This document shows, in pieces, positions 26,107 through 34,766 of a DNA stretch of 34,784 nucleotides (positions within the stretch are counted from its first letter, which is position 1; the number at the start of each line of letters is the position of its first letter). Both the position numbers and the translations under genes were made by a program. This DNA comes from Deltaproteobacteria bacterium (GTDB lineage: Bacteria > Desulfobacterota > BSN033 > UBA1163), in contig VGSS01000019.1 of NCBI GenBank assembly GCA_016874935.1, positions 1 through 34,784 of the forward strand. Direction: 5' to 3'. Below the pieces are notes generated by a model, which searched no databases, was not told the origin of the DNA, and saw only the letters and a program-made list of their open reading frames with translations.

Positions 26107-27075
26107 CTACCTTTTAAATAGCTTCAAATCGTTTTCGACCATCTCTTGAACAAGATCGACCAATCGGTACCGGAAATTCCATCCCAGCTTTGACATGGCT
26201 TTGGATGGATCGGCCACGAGATTATAAATTTCAGCGGGTCTGTGGAACTTCTCGTCCGTGACCACAAATTCCCTGTAATCCAATCCCAAATAATCAAAAG
26301 CGATCTCCACAACCTCCCTGACCGAATGGCTCTCACCGGTCCCGATCACGTAATCCTCGGGCGAATCGGCCTGGAGCATCATCCACATGGCTTTGACATA
26401 ATCCTTCGCATGGCCCCAGTCCCTTCGGGCATCGAGATTTCCCAATCTCAGCTCCCGGATCAAACCCAACTTGATCTTTGCCGCATGGGAAGAAATTTTT
26501 CGCGTCACAAATTCAAAGCCCCGCCGGGGAGATTCATGATTGAAGAGGATGCCGTTGACGGCAAAAAGACCGTAGGCCTCCCGGTAATTCCTCCCCAGAT
26601 GGTATCCGGTCAGCTTTGAAATGCCATATGAGGATCTCGGCCTGAAGGGGGTCGTCTCATTCTGGGGGGGAGGAGAGTTTCCAAACATCTCGCTCGAGGC
26701 GGCAAAATAGAACCGGCAGGAGGGTGCGATCTGTTTGATCGCTGAAAGGATGTGATGGCTCCCGTTGATATTCGTCATCAGCGTGGAAAACTCATCCTCA
26801 AAGGAGTAAGCCACAAAACTCTGTGCGGCGAGATGGTAACACTCATCGGGCATCACCTCCCTCGCCACATTGAAAATGCTCGGAAAACTCTCCACCGATC
26901 CTGGATGGATAACCATTCTGCCCAGGAGATGCATTATCCTCGACATCCGATGTTCCGGATCCTCAATGGCTGAGCGTCTGATGATCCCATGCACCTCGTA
27001 TCCCTTCTCAAGAAGAAGCTCCGCCAGATAACTCCCATCCTGCCCTGTAATGCCGGTAATCAACGCTTTTTTCAC
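26107..27075 (-). CDS. gmd: GDP-mannose 4,6-dehydratase
   Basis: Gmd converts GDP-mannose to GDP-4-keto-6-deoxymannose, precursor of fucose, rhamnose, perosamine and related sugars. The 322-aa protein has GITGQDG (8-14), the catalytic SSEMFG (127-132) and Tyr150-x3-Lys154, and typical Gmd text such as LFNHESPRRGFEFVTRKI, LGNLDARRDWGHAKDYV and GTGESHSVREVVE. The start is GTG at 27075. It is slightly shorter than E. coli Gmd. No reductase or aminotransferase that would finish the sugar (fcl, rmd, per) is next to it; the WbpP-like SDR at 19763-20704 lacks features I could use to assign it that job. Confidence 0.95.
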   Translation of the reverse strand: MKKALITGITGQDGSYLAELLLEKGYEVHGIIRRSAIEDPEHRMSRIMHLLGRMVIHPGSVESFPSIFNVAREVMPDECYHLAAQSFVAYSFEDEFSTLMTNINGSHHILSAIKQIAPSCRFYFAASSEMFGNSPPPQNETTPFRPRSSYGISKLTGYHLGRNYREAYGLFAVNGILFNHESPRRGFEFVTRKISSHAAKIKLGLIRELRLGNLDARRDWGHAKDYVKAMWMMLQADSPEDYVIGTGESHSVREVVEIAFDYLGLDYREFVVTDEKFHRPAEIYNLVADPSKAMSKLGWNFRYRLVDLVQEMVENDLKLFKR

Positions 27076-27120
27076 TTTGAGTTCCGATATAAAAGATGGA
27101 GTTGGATGCCGTCTCGGCCT

Positions 27121-28182
27121 TTAAGCGTCTAAGACATCACGGATGATCCGAAGATATTGCCTAGCGGATTCTTCCCAGCTAAAGGCTTTTGCTCGCTGGA
27201 AGCCCCTCTGAATTAAATCCTGTCTCAGGGTCTTCTGATCGAGCAGGGTCTTCATGGCTTCCGTAATGCTCTCGATCTGATAAGGATCGACATAACAAGC
27301 TGCATCGCCGCATACTTCAGGGAGGCTCGATGTATTCGAAACGACCACAGGGCAACCGCACGCCATCGCCTCAACAGGCGGAAGTCCGAACCCTTCATAG
27401 AAAGAAGGATAGACGAGCATCAACGCCCTTTTATAAAGCCTCAACAGTTCATCGTCGGCGACATGCCCTTTAAAAATAATGTTTGCATTATGGCTTATTT
27501 TTTCTGAAATCTCCATAGACCTGAAGGACGGGTGCCAGGAGCCGGCGATGATCAGTTTTAAGCCTTTTGCCTTCAGCCGGGTAAAGGCTTCGATCAAACT
27601 TTGAATATTCTTTCTCGGATTAAAGGAACAGACAGAGAGGATGAAATCCTCTTTTTCCAAAAGGTTCTCCCCACCCGTAAAAGACTGACTGGGAGCATTG
27701 TATACAACGGCCACCTTTTCTTCAGGAACGCCGAGGAGACGGATGATCTCCTTTTTTGAAAACTCACTGACGGTTACTATCTTCAGGGAATGTCGGGCGA
27801 TTCGAGGCGTCAAAAACCTGTAAAGATAAAAATACCTCCTTGAAAACCACTCGGGGTGTCTCAGGAAAGACAGATCATGGATGGTTACAATTTTTCTTGG
27901 ATAGAAGGAAGGGGCGGAGTTGGTGAGATTGACCAGCAGGGGGTTGTTTCTCGCTCTCAGGTATCTGGGTAACTCAGCCTGTTCCCACAAATGACCGGTT
28001 AACCTGCCGTAAACAATTGGCTCGATCTGACCGGTCTCTTTTGGACCGATCTTCTTATATCCTGGCGAAACAAACACCGCCTCCGGGATCTGTTTTTGAA
28101 TTTCTTGGGAGATTTCAATGGCGAATCGCTGGACTCCTGTTCTCGGCTGAGTCAAAAACCTCGAATTGACGACGAATTCCAT
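27121..28182 (-). CDS. Family 4 glycosyltransferase
   Basis: This 353-aa GT-B enzyme starts MEFVVNSRFLTQPRTGVQRF, resembling mannosyltransferases of O-antigen clusters. It has IVTIHDLSFLRHPEWFS, the donor-binding FYEGFGLPPVEAMACGCPVV with E-x7-E, and SNTSSLPEVCGDAA. GAGGGAGG lies upstream of the ATG at 28182. The start is inside the 3' end of the previous gene (31-bp overlap), showing tight coupling. Acceptor and linkage cannot be inferred. Confidence 0.9.
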   Translation of the reverse strand: MEFVVNSRFLTQPRTGVQRFAIEISQEIQKQIPEAVFVSPGYKKIGPKETGQIEPIVYGRLTGHLWEQAELPRYLRARNNPLLVNLTNSAPSFYPRKIVTIHDLSFLRHPEWFSRRYFYLYRFLTPRIARHSLKIVTVSEFSKKEIIRLLGVPEEKVAVVYNAPSQSFTGGENLLEKEDFILSVCSFNPRKNIQSLIEAFTRLKAKGLKLIIAGSWHPSFRSMEISEKISHNANIIFKGHVADDELLRLYKRALMLVYPSFYEGFGLPPVEAMACGCPVVVSNTSSLPEVCGDAACYVDPYQIESITEAMKTLLDQKTLRQDLIQRGFQRAKAFSWEESARQYLRIIRDVLDA

Positions 28183-29432
28183 GCCTCCCTCAGGTTTTCA
28201 TATAATACCCCGGCCTTCTTTTCCCAGCTGTAATCATATAATTTTTCAAAAGAGATGTCTACTCTCCCTTTTTCTTTTTTCCATCCCCTATAAAGCCTCT
28301 CTATGGCCTGTTTTATTTCGTCAGGATGATCCGGGGTTGCAATCCCCATCTTTAAATCCTTTATGAGATCACCGGTCTTATCTAAGGTGTTATTTGTAAT
28401 ACATAGAATAGGTCTCCTCGATCCCAGATACTCATAAATTTTCCCCGGTATCTGAACGCCGTTCCGGTTCGAAAGATGAATCAACACATCGCTTTCCCTT
28501 TCGAGATGGAGTACCTTAAAATGGTCCATATAGCCAAGGAACTCACATTTCTCTCCGATGGCCTCGAAATCCTTTAAAAATCCTTCATTTCTCCCGATCA
28601 GCAAAAACCGGTAATCAAATTCCAGTTTCGAAAGGGCTTGAATCAGGTTAGAAGGGTTTCGGAAATCCCTGTAGAAGGTCCCGGCATAAGTCATGGTAAA
28701 TATTTTGTTGCGGCTTTCCACATGCTTCCCTTCTCGTGACAACCCATAACTGAATCCCTGCGCAATGAGAACAATCTTTTTATCCCTGATAAAAGGATAC
28801 TTCCTGTCTAAATGGTGGACCACCTGTGGATGGGTAAAGATCAACATGTCCGCCTTTTCATAGATCGATTTCTCAAAGCGGTTCTCAAAAAATAGTTTAT
28901 GCCTGGGGGTATAAAGGGCGACATACGGATCTCCGAAATCGGCTATCCACTTTATTTTCGGGTGCTTCACCTTCAAATAAAGACCGAGAAGGCTGTCCAC
29001 CCAGGGCTCATGGGAAGTAAGGATATAATGATATTTTTTAAGTTCGATATATTTTGCGATATATCGTAAAACCAGGGGAAACCATTCGGTCCTTATATCT
29101 CCGGGCAAGACGTGGCCGCCCAGTTTCCTGGCCCCCCAGTATAAGGATTTCAATATCTTGAACCTTGCCGATCTCCTTATCTTCTCATTGCCGTTGGCTT
29201 CAACTCCCATATCCCACTTCGCTCTAAGGGCGATATATTCCACTGGACCTGGAAATATCCTGAAAATCCGGATATTCTTGTGAAACGGCCATGCTTGCTT
29301 TTCAGGATGCTGGACAGTGAGAACATCGATTTCCATGCCCAGCTCGGAAAGGGCATTGGATAAATAGTACCATCTCAGGGATTGGGGATCTTGCAAGGGG
29401 GGGAAAGAATAGGCAATCAAGAGAATTTTCAT
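28152..29432 (-). CDS. Glycosyltransferase, GT-B fold
   Basis: The 426-aa protein begins MKILLIAYSFPPLQDPQSLR, a pattern seen in GT4-like enzymes with a YSFPP loop, and has IADFGDPYVALYT, MTYAGTFYRDFRNPSNLIQA and GVQIPGKIYEYLGSRRPILC, the last being the donor-binding region (here K-x-YEYLGSRRP). It starts right after the wecB stop (TAA-ATG) and overlaps the next gene by 31 bp. The final residues, rich in Ser, come from the overlap. It has no membrane helix or signal. The sugar is unknown. Confidence 0.85.
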   Translation of the reverse strand: MKILLIAYSFPPLQDPQSLRWYYLSNALSELGMEIDVLTVQHPEKQAWPFHKNIRIFRIFPGPVEYIALRAKWDMGVEANGNEKIRRSARFKILKSLYWGARKLGGHVLPGDIRTEWFPLVLRYIAKYIELKKYHYILTSHEPWVDSLLGLYLKVKHPKIKWIADFGDPYVALYTPRHKLFFENRFEKSIYEKADMLIFTHPQVVHHLDRKYPFIRDKKIVLIAQGFSYGLSREGKHVESRNKIFTMTYAGTFYRDFRNPSNLIQALSKLEFDYRFLLIGRNEGFLKDFEAIGEKCEFLGYMDHFKVLHLERESDVLIHLSNRNGVQIPGKIYEYLGSRRPILCITNNTLDKTGDLIKDLKMGIATPDHPDEIKQAIERLYRGWKKEKGRVDISFEKLYDYSWEKKAGVLYENLREAWNSSSIRGF

Positions 29433-30545
29433 TTAAGAGACCTTTGAAAGGATTTGAAGAATTCTTCCGGAGGCATTCCCATCCCCGTAAGGGTTGACTG
29501 CCCGTGCCATACGATCATAGGCCTCTTGATGAGTGAGGAGCTCAAGGGCATGTTGAATAATCTCTTCCCTGGAGGTTCCAACCACTCTCGCGGTGCCCGC
29601 ATCAATTCCCTCCGTCCTTTCTGTAACGTCCCTTATAACGAGCACAGGCTTGCCGAGAGAGGGGGCTTCTTCCTGAACACCGCCTGAATCCGTCAGGATG
29701 AGGTAACTCTGATTCATCAACCACACAAAAGAGGGATAGTCCAGGGGCTCGATCAGGTGAATGTTGTAAAGTCCTCTCAAAATTTTTAGAACGGGTCTCC
29801 TAACATTCGGGTTCAGATGGACCGGATAAACAACCTCCACTTGATTCGTTTCGGCAATCGCTTTAATGGCCCGGCAGATGTTCTCAAAAGGTTTTCCGAA
29901 ACTCTCCCGCCTGTGGCCTGTAACCAGGATGATCTTTTTATTAAAATCGATGGAATGAAAGGTTTTGAAATCCTCCGCATTTTTATTTAACACTTTGGTT
30001 AAACAGAGGAAAAGGGCATCGATGCTTGTATTTCCTACAACGAAAATCTTCTCTTCCGGCACCCCTTCCCTTAAAAGATTTTCCTTCGCTTTAAGGGTGG
30101 GAGCAAAATGGAGATCGGATAAATGGGTGGTCAGCACACGGTTCATCTCTTCAGGGAAAGGGGCATCCTTGTTAAAACTCCGGAGGCCGGCTTCGATATG
30201 GGCCACCTTGACCCGTTCGTAAAAAGCAGCCAGAGCGCCTACAAACGTGGTGGTCGTGTCTCCCTGAACGAGGAGCCAGTCAGGTCTGTAATCGGAAATC
30301 ACCTTTTTAATGCCTTCTAAAGCTGTTAGGGTGATGTCGAACAGGTTCTGATCAGGTTTCATGATATTCAGATCAAAATCAGGCTTGATCTCGAAAAAAC
30401 GAAGCACCTGATCGAGCATCTCCCTGTGCTGTGCTGTTACACAGACCTTTATATCAAATTCTCCGGAGGCCGTCAGGAACTCCCTTATTAAAGGGGCCAT
30501 CTTGATCGCCTCGGGCCGTGTCCCAAAAAGAAAAAGAATTTTCAT
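29433..30545 (-). CDS. wecB: UDP-N-acetylglucosamine 2-epimerase (non-hydrolysing)
   Basis: The enzyme interconverts UDP-GlcNAc and UDP-ManNAc for surface glycans. The product of about 370 aa begins MKILFLFGTRPEAIKMAPLI, the WecB signature, and contains HIEAGLRSF, NTSIDALF, VTGHRRESFGKPFENI and the donor site TDSGGVQEEAPSLGKPVL, followed by TERTEGIDAGT. The ATG at 30545 overlaps the stop of a transposase stub as TGATG; the open frame goes 13 codons further up into that stub but the conserved start is at 30545. It is the first glycan gene of the leftward operon. Confidence 0.95.
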   Translation of the reverse strand: MKILFLFGTRPEAIKMAPLIREFLTASGEFDIKVCVTAQHREMLDQVLRFFEIKPDFDLNIMKPDQNLFDITLTALEGIKKVISDYRPDWLLVQGDTTTTFVGALAAFYERVKVAHIEAGLRSFNKDAPFPEEMNRVLTTHLSDLHFAPTLKAKENLLREGVPEEKIFVVGNTSIDALFLCLTKVLNKNAEDFKTFHSIDFNKKIILVTGHRRESFGKPFENICRAIKAIAETNQVEVVYPVHLNPNVRRPVLKILRGLYNIHLIEPLDYPSFVWLMNQSYLILTDSGGVQEEAPSLGKPVLVIRDVTERTEGIDAGTARVVGTSREEIIQHALELLTHQEAYDRMARAVNPYGDGNASGRILQILSKVS

Positions 30546-30745
30546 CAAACCAGAAGAAGATGATAGTGATTTTCCATCAGACAATAAACGTGGATGACCG
30601 CTCCATAGCGATGGTGGGCTGATTCAAGATAAGAAAGAAATTTCTCCCTATCCCTCGTGTTCCGAAAAACCACCTTTCTCTCGTTCCCGCGGGATGTCAC
30701 ATGGTAAAATGCCCCCGGAAACTCAACCCTTAGCGGCCTTGCCAA
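30545..30745 (-). pseudogene. RAYT (REP-associated Y1 transposase) N-terminal stub
   Basis: The 66-codon frame begins MARPLRVEFPGAFYHVTSRG and ends at HVYCLMENHYHLLLV, right after the HUH motif (His60-Tyr61-His62). Full RAYT proteins have more than 100 further residues, including the catalytic tyrosine, which is missing, so the stub cannot transpose. The TTG start at 30745 with GGGGAG upstream is intact. The stop TGA overlaps the wecB ATG, which places the gene front end, promoter and leader before the glycan operon. Confidence 0.85.
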
Positions 30746-31057
30746 GTCAGGCTCCCCTATACTCGTTTTTCACCGATTTATCATACAACCCAAATAATGT
30801 CAATTGTTGAGACCTGACCCTTTTTATTTCTATTCGAGCTGTTTCAGGTGATAGCATCTGTTTTCAATGCAACAACGGGGTAAAGAAAAATCTGTGGAAT
30901 CATTTTTTGTAATCCCTGCCTGCGCCTGCCTGCGGTAGACAGGGCAGGCAGGGGTGTAATCAGAGAGCGAAAAACAGTTTTTTCAGCGCTCTCCAGAACC
31001 TCTTTATGCAAGAGGAAAGAATGTTCTGAAAGAAAGGGATTCCACTTGGGTTTCTCT
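30746..31057. other. Gap upstream of the RAYT stub, with a GC-rich hairpin
   Basis: The stretch holds the putative promoter of the stub (30775-30803), the motif GAGACCTGACCC near 30809, and a GC-rich palindrome CCCTGCCT (30914-30921) to AGGCAGGG (30946-30953) that repeats CCTGCCTGCG in its left arm. A similar CCTGCGGCAGGC is found in the argD-argG gap at about 12713. The last 60 bases before the M64 stop show no gene. No RNA gene was recognised. Confidence 0.5.
30775..30803 (-). promoter_or_regulatory. Possible promoter of the RAYT stub and wecB operon
   Basis: On the minus strand TTGACA lies at 30803-30798 and, after a 17-bp spacer, TAAATC at 30780-30775. The -35 is perfect but the -10 matches only half. 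It is about 30 bp before the TTG start of the stub and is the only promoter-like site seen ahead of the glycan operon. Confidence 0.35.
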
Positions 31058-32830
31058 CTACTCCATTCCCAGAAAGGCCCTCGAAAGGAAGGCGGCCATC
31101 TGGGCTCTGGTCACTAAATCATAGGGACCATACCTCCCATCGCCATATCCAGTTGTTATCGCTAATTCATAAAGTCTTTTAATATATCTGCATGACCACA
31201 TATCAGAGGTAACGTCTGTAAATAGTGACCCAGAATCACAATAATTCAGGGGAGGTTCTCCTTCTACAGCCCTGACGATAAAGGCCGCCATCTGTTCCCG
31301 AGGCACCGGATCATTGGGCCCATAGGTCCCATCCCGATACCCCGTGGTAATCTCCAACTCCTTCAGCCTCTTGATATACCTGCAGGACCACATATCAGGG
31401 GTCACATCGGGGAATGGGTCACCCGTATCACAATAGTTCAACGGTGGCTCCCCTTCGACAGCCCTGATGATAAAGGCTGCCATCTGCTCTCTATCTACAT
31501 TGTCCTCAGGACAGTATTTCCTCTCATTCTCGGGTGTATTTGGATCATCCTGAGCGCATCCTGTGGTTATCTCGGCATTGTAAATGGCAATGATATAATC
31601 GTAAGCCCAATGACCAGTTGGAACATCTGAAAATATATCAGAAATTGTAATGGTAACATCCCATTTCCAACTTTCCTTTAACACTTCCATGGGATCGTTT
31701 CGCACCATTGAGGTTGGGTCGGTGACCAAGACCTCAACAGTATGAATTCCAATAGTCAAATTGGAAGAGTTTAAAGTAAAATTATTGCCAGACCCTACGG
31801 TTTGGCCATCGACTTTCCAAGAGATGTTTTGGTTATGGGTATTGGGTTGAGGCACATTTACCCTGAAGGTTTGGTTTTGGCCTTTAGGGAGGGTTACATT
31901 AGATGCGATTGGCTCAATTGTATCAATTGGTGCCACCCAATTATAGAATCGTTTAACGAGTTGCTCGGAGTTAATCTGCTCAAATGGAAAATTTAAACTC
32001 CGCATTTTCGAATTATAAGTAGGTCTATACAACCCACTGGGACAGTATCGAGCACCTTCATAGAGCCCAGGAACGCCTGCCGTGGTACTGGTTGTTGGAA
32101 TGGGCGTAGTAAGTTCGATCCAGCCCGTAGGCGGGCCTCCTCCTACATTCCATTTGATAAGATTACGATTTGTCTCTCTGGTTACGTTTGGTCCAGAAGG
32201 TTCAAACGCATTGTTACATGGCGGCGGGCTATAATCATATTCGTCTCCCAAAAGCCCGAGGCTGTGCCCTAATTCGTGCAATATGATTTCCACCGCATCT
32301 TGGTGAATTGATGTTACTGCAACTGCACCTCCGGATCCTCCGTATTCGGTGTCGTTCACAATTACTAAAATAACATCGCGACTGTCCGCTGGAACACTAT
32401 TAGATACTACGGTATTGACCTTAGAGGTGTTAACACAGATCAGACGCTGAATCGAATAACAGTAATAGGTGGCGTCGAGAGCAGTGTCCCTATAAACCGG
32501 AGGATTTCGTTCCGGATGGTCAGCCCCGGATTCGTTGCTGGTAACGTCCACTCGGTGGACGTTAAAGAAGCGCTGGTACTCCCTGAATGGTTCCTGTGTA
32601 AAGAGGCCTTGAACGAAAGTTTCAACATCAGTGGCGTATTTGCCGAGCTCGCTGGCAGTATATCCATCTCCCAAGATGACAAGGTCCAAACGGTTAGAAG
32701 GATCACCATTGTTCCTAATGGTAGTCACCGGTTCACCCCACACCCCTGAAGAGATGCAGGTTAAGAGAAGCGTGAGGCAAGCAATCTCTATCCATTTTCT
32801 GCTATTGTCAAGAAGAGATGCGAATCTCAT
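31058..32830 (-). CDS. Secreted M64-family metallopeptidase with SLH domains
   Basis: The 590-aa protein has a signal peptide (about 1-32), an M64 (IgA-peptidase type) domain with the zinc motif HELGHSLGLLGDEY (185-198: His185, Glu186, His189; Asp196 or Glu197 possible further ligand), an Ig-like beta domain (about 300-395), and three S-layer homology domains (about 399-455, 470-520, 536-590). Each SLH unit has a cysteine pair: 425/440, 467/483 and 531/547. VILGDGYTASE (51-61) is a typical M64 feature. SLH domains usually attach proteins to the cell wall or outer surface. TTGAGGG precedes the ATG, six bases after the preceding gene's stop. Substrate unknown. Confidence 0.9.
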   Translation of the reverse strand: MRFASLLDNSRKWIEIACLTLLLTCISSGVWGEPVTTIRNNGDPSNRLDLVILGDGYTASELGKYATDVETFVQGLFTQEPFREYQRFFNVHRVDVTSNESGADHPERNPPVYRDTALDATYYCYSIQRLICVNTSKVNTVVSNSVPADSRDVILVIVNDTEYGGSGGAVAVTSIHQDAVEIILHELGHSLGLLGDEYDYSPPPCNNAFEPSGPNVTRETNRNLIKWNVGGGPPTGWIELTTPIPTTSTTAGVPGLYEGARYCPSGLYRPTYNSKMRSLNFPFEQINSEQLVKRFYNWVAPIDTIEPIASNVTLPKGQNQTFRVNVPQPNTHNQNISWKVDGQTVGSGNNFTLNSSNLTIGIHTVEVLVTDPTSMVRNDPMEVLKESWKWDVTITISDIFSDVPTGHWAYDYIIAIYNAEITTGCAQDDPNTPENERKYCPEDNVDREQMAAFIIRAVEGEPPLNYCDTGDPFPDVTPDMWSCRYIKRLKELEITTGYRDGTYGPNDPVPREQMAAFIVRAVEGEPPLNYCDSGSLFTDVTSDMWSCRYIKRLYELAITTGYGDGRYGPYDLVTRAQMAAFLSRAFLGME

Positions 32831-32836
32831 AATCCC

Positions 32837-33373
32837 TCAAGGTAGGGGAATCGTCCCAAGCAGGTCTAAGATAAATGCAGTTCCTGTCCAATGTGGGTGG
32901 TACAGTCGAAGCTCTTTTACCGACGGATCGTTTGGAAGAGTAATCAATAATTCTGTCTCCGCGTGGTGCAACACCTCGCCTCTCAGCTCCCCTGTTGGGC
33001 CAGGGAACTCAGCACGGAGAATGCGAGGATCGGGGATAATTTGCCAATCAATCTCCTTTCCCTGTGTGTCTAAGGCTATAACGACGATTTGGTCGGAAGA
33101 AAGCTCTGGATTTCTCTGGCGAGGAAGTAACCCTGGAGCTGACCGGCGTTCGAGAAGTGTGAAGATGTTAGAAGGTTGTTCTTTCCCAATTTCCACTTGA
33201 GGCGCTGGTGCCGCGATATATGCATTCCATTTGACTCTGACCTCTTGGACCGTCTGAGCCAATACCATCGTGGCCATGGCCCCAGTGGCCAAGATCACCA
33301 AAATAATTACAATCCAATATTTCCTATAATTTTTTCCTCTGTCTCGCATCCAACGGCCTGAACTTCTTAACAT
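32837..33373 (-). CDS. Exported small protein, partner of the M64 peptidase
   Basis: I recognise no named family. The 178-aa protein has a basic N-terminus, a hydrophobic segment (about 19-38) and a likely signal-peptidase site after VLA (39), then a beta-rich domain of about 138 residues ending LRLYHPHWTGTAFILDLLG. The last part resembles the N-terminal domains that many M64 proteins carry in one chain, so this may be a separated N-terminal subunit. It overlaps nothing but is six bases from the peptidase gene. The ATG at 33373 is preferred to an upstream TTG at 33400 because AAGGG lies before it and the promoter -10 covers the TTG. Confidence 0.75.
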   Translation of the reverse strand: MLRSSGRWMRDRGKNYRKYWIVIILVILATGAMATMVLAQTVQEVRVKWNAYIAAPAPQVEIGKEQPSNIFTLLERRSAPGLLPRQRNPELSSDQIVVIALDTQGKEIDWQIIPDPRILRAEFPGPTGELRGEVLHHAETELLITLPNDPSVKELRLYHPHWTGTAFILDLLGTIPLP

Positions 33374-33399
33374 CTTTTTACCCTTATTGAAATTGATCA

Positions 33400-33428
33400 A
33401 TTATAACAGTTAGAAAATTAGTTGCTCA
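33400..33428 (-). promoter_or_regulatory. Extended -10 promoter of the M64 unit
   Basis: On the minus strand TATAAT occupies 33405-33400 and is preceded by TGT, forming an extended -10. A weak -35, TGAGCA, lies 17 bp upstream at 33428-33423. The resulting start of transcription near 33393 gives a leader of about 20 nt with the AAGGG site. The left inverted repeat of the IS begins 19 bp further upstream. Confidence 0.6.
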
Positions 33429-33446
33429 CTCATTCATTTAATATTA

Positions 33447-33465
33447 CTAAAGTCTTGCACTTTTT
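33447..33465 (+). repeat. IS left inverted repeat
   Basis: The sequence CTAAAGTCTTGCACTTTTT is the reverse complement, with one mismatch, of 34766-34784. The first base after the host sequence ATATTA is taken as the boundary. Confidence 0.85.
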
Positions 33466-33548
33466 AGTACGTGCATAAAAAAGGCTGTTATTCTAAAATA
33501 GGCTAAAGAAAGCGCGACCTTACCTTAGCCCGGAAAGGAGAACAGCCA

Positions 33549-34766
33549 ATGAGAATCCAAAATGCCAGACAAGAGATTCGGAACACATTATCCTTTTTCT
33601 CCGAAAGTTTTTCAAGACCTTCTTTTAAAATCTTCTCCTGCTTTATCATCGGTTTCATCCAGTTGGGAAAAGAAGTCCACACCTCTTCCATGGTTCAGTC
33701 CCTTGCTCATTCGTTTTTACACCGATCGCTCTCGAGCTTTACTCGATTCCTGGGGCAAAACCTTTGGGCGATGGAAGAGCTCACCCAGAGCGCCCTTGAT
33801 CAATTCTTTCAGACATTGCGGATCCGTGTCCGGGATGTCGTCTTTCTTATCGTGGATGATACGCTTGTTCAAAAGACTGGCAAGAAAATCCCTGGCTGTG
33901 GTTGGCATAAGGATCATGCCCAAAACATGGCCAATGTCTTTGGCCACCAATGGGTCCTTTCGGCCTTGCTCCACAAAGATTTTCTTTTGCCCTTGTGGGC
34001 CAAACTCTATCACCCGAAAGGAGTGCGGGGGGGCGGCCCCTTTGAGACCAAAATCGCCTTGGCTCAAAAGATCATCCGAGCCCTTGTGTTGCCGATCCCT
34101 TGTAAACTCTATGTGTTGGCCGATAGCTGGTACTGGGCCAAAACCCTGGCTAATGCCTGTCGAAGGTGTGGCTACCATATGATTTCGCAACTCAAATCCA
34201 ATTCGGTCCTCTGGATTGATGAGAAAAAGACCAGCGTCAAAAGCCTGTTGAATCTGACTTCTTCCTATCGAGAGGTTTCCCTGTTCGTGTATGGAAGGAC
34301 CAAAACGCTTCGCATCGCAAGGTTCATGGGAGACATTAAGGGCCTGGGGAAAGTGGCCGTCGTGGTGGTGAAAGAGAAACGTAAGAAGCCGACTTATCTT
34401 GTCTGTACCAATATTCATTTGGCTGCCATCGATATCATCAAATACTACGCCAAACGCTGGAAGATCGAACAGATGATCAAAGATCTCAAACAACGGTTAG
34501 GGTTCGGAGATTATCAAGTTCGTGATCTTCAAGCCATCGAGCGTCATGTGGCGTTGGTCCTGTTGAGTTATTTTGTTTTAATCCTTCTCAAGATCCTTCA
34601 ATGGTTAAAGGATAAAAAGAGGTGTCTCGATCTATCCATTCGGCGACTGGCCTTCCAGGTACGCAATAACATTTTACTTGAGAATATCAGCGTCACTCTA
34701 AACGCCATGAGAATCCGATTTAAACAAAGTATTCTCGATACTTACCTTGGACAATTATGGGCTTAA
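33549..34766 (+). CDS. IS4-family transposase
   Basis: The 405-aa DDE transposase has the first aspartate in IVDDTLVQKTGKK (Asp103 or Asp104), the second at Asp192 in VLADSWYW, and the IS4 YREK signature exactly spaced as Tyr300-x2-Arg303-x3-Glu307-x6-Lys314, with Glu307 as third catalytic residue. GGAAAGGAG lies upstream of the ATG at 33549. The TAA overlaps the first base of the right inverted repeat. All key residues are present, so the element may be active. It is transcribed away from the M64 unit. Confidence 0.92.
   Translation: MRIQNARQEIRNTLSFFSESFSRPSFKIFSCFIIGFIQLGKEVHTSSMVQSLAHSFLHRSLSSFTRFLGQNLWAMEELTQSALDQFFQTLRIRVRDVVFLIVDDTLVQKTGKKIPGCGWHKDHAQNMANVFGHQWVLSALLHKDFLLPLWAKLYHPKGVRGGGPFETKIALAQKIIRALVLPIPCKLYVLADSWYWAKTLANACRRCGYHMISQLKSNSVLWIDEKKTSVKSLLNLTSSYREVSLFVYGRTKTLRIARFMGDIKGLGKVAVVVVKEKRKKPTYLVCTNIHLAAIDIIKYYAKRWKIEQMIKDLKQRLGFGDYQVRDLQAIERHVALVLLSYFVLILLKILQWLKDKKRCLDLSIRRLAFQVRNNILLENISVTLNAMRIRFKQSILDTYLGQLWA

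Noticed and set aside
33717-34493. 258-codon open frame antisense to the transposase
   Set aside because: The transposase has all catalytic residues and terminal repeats; the antisense frame has no recognisable domain.
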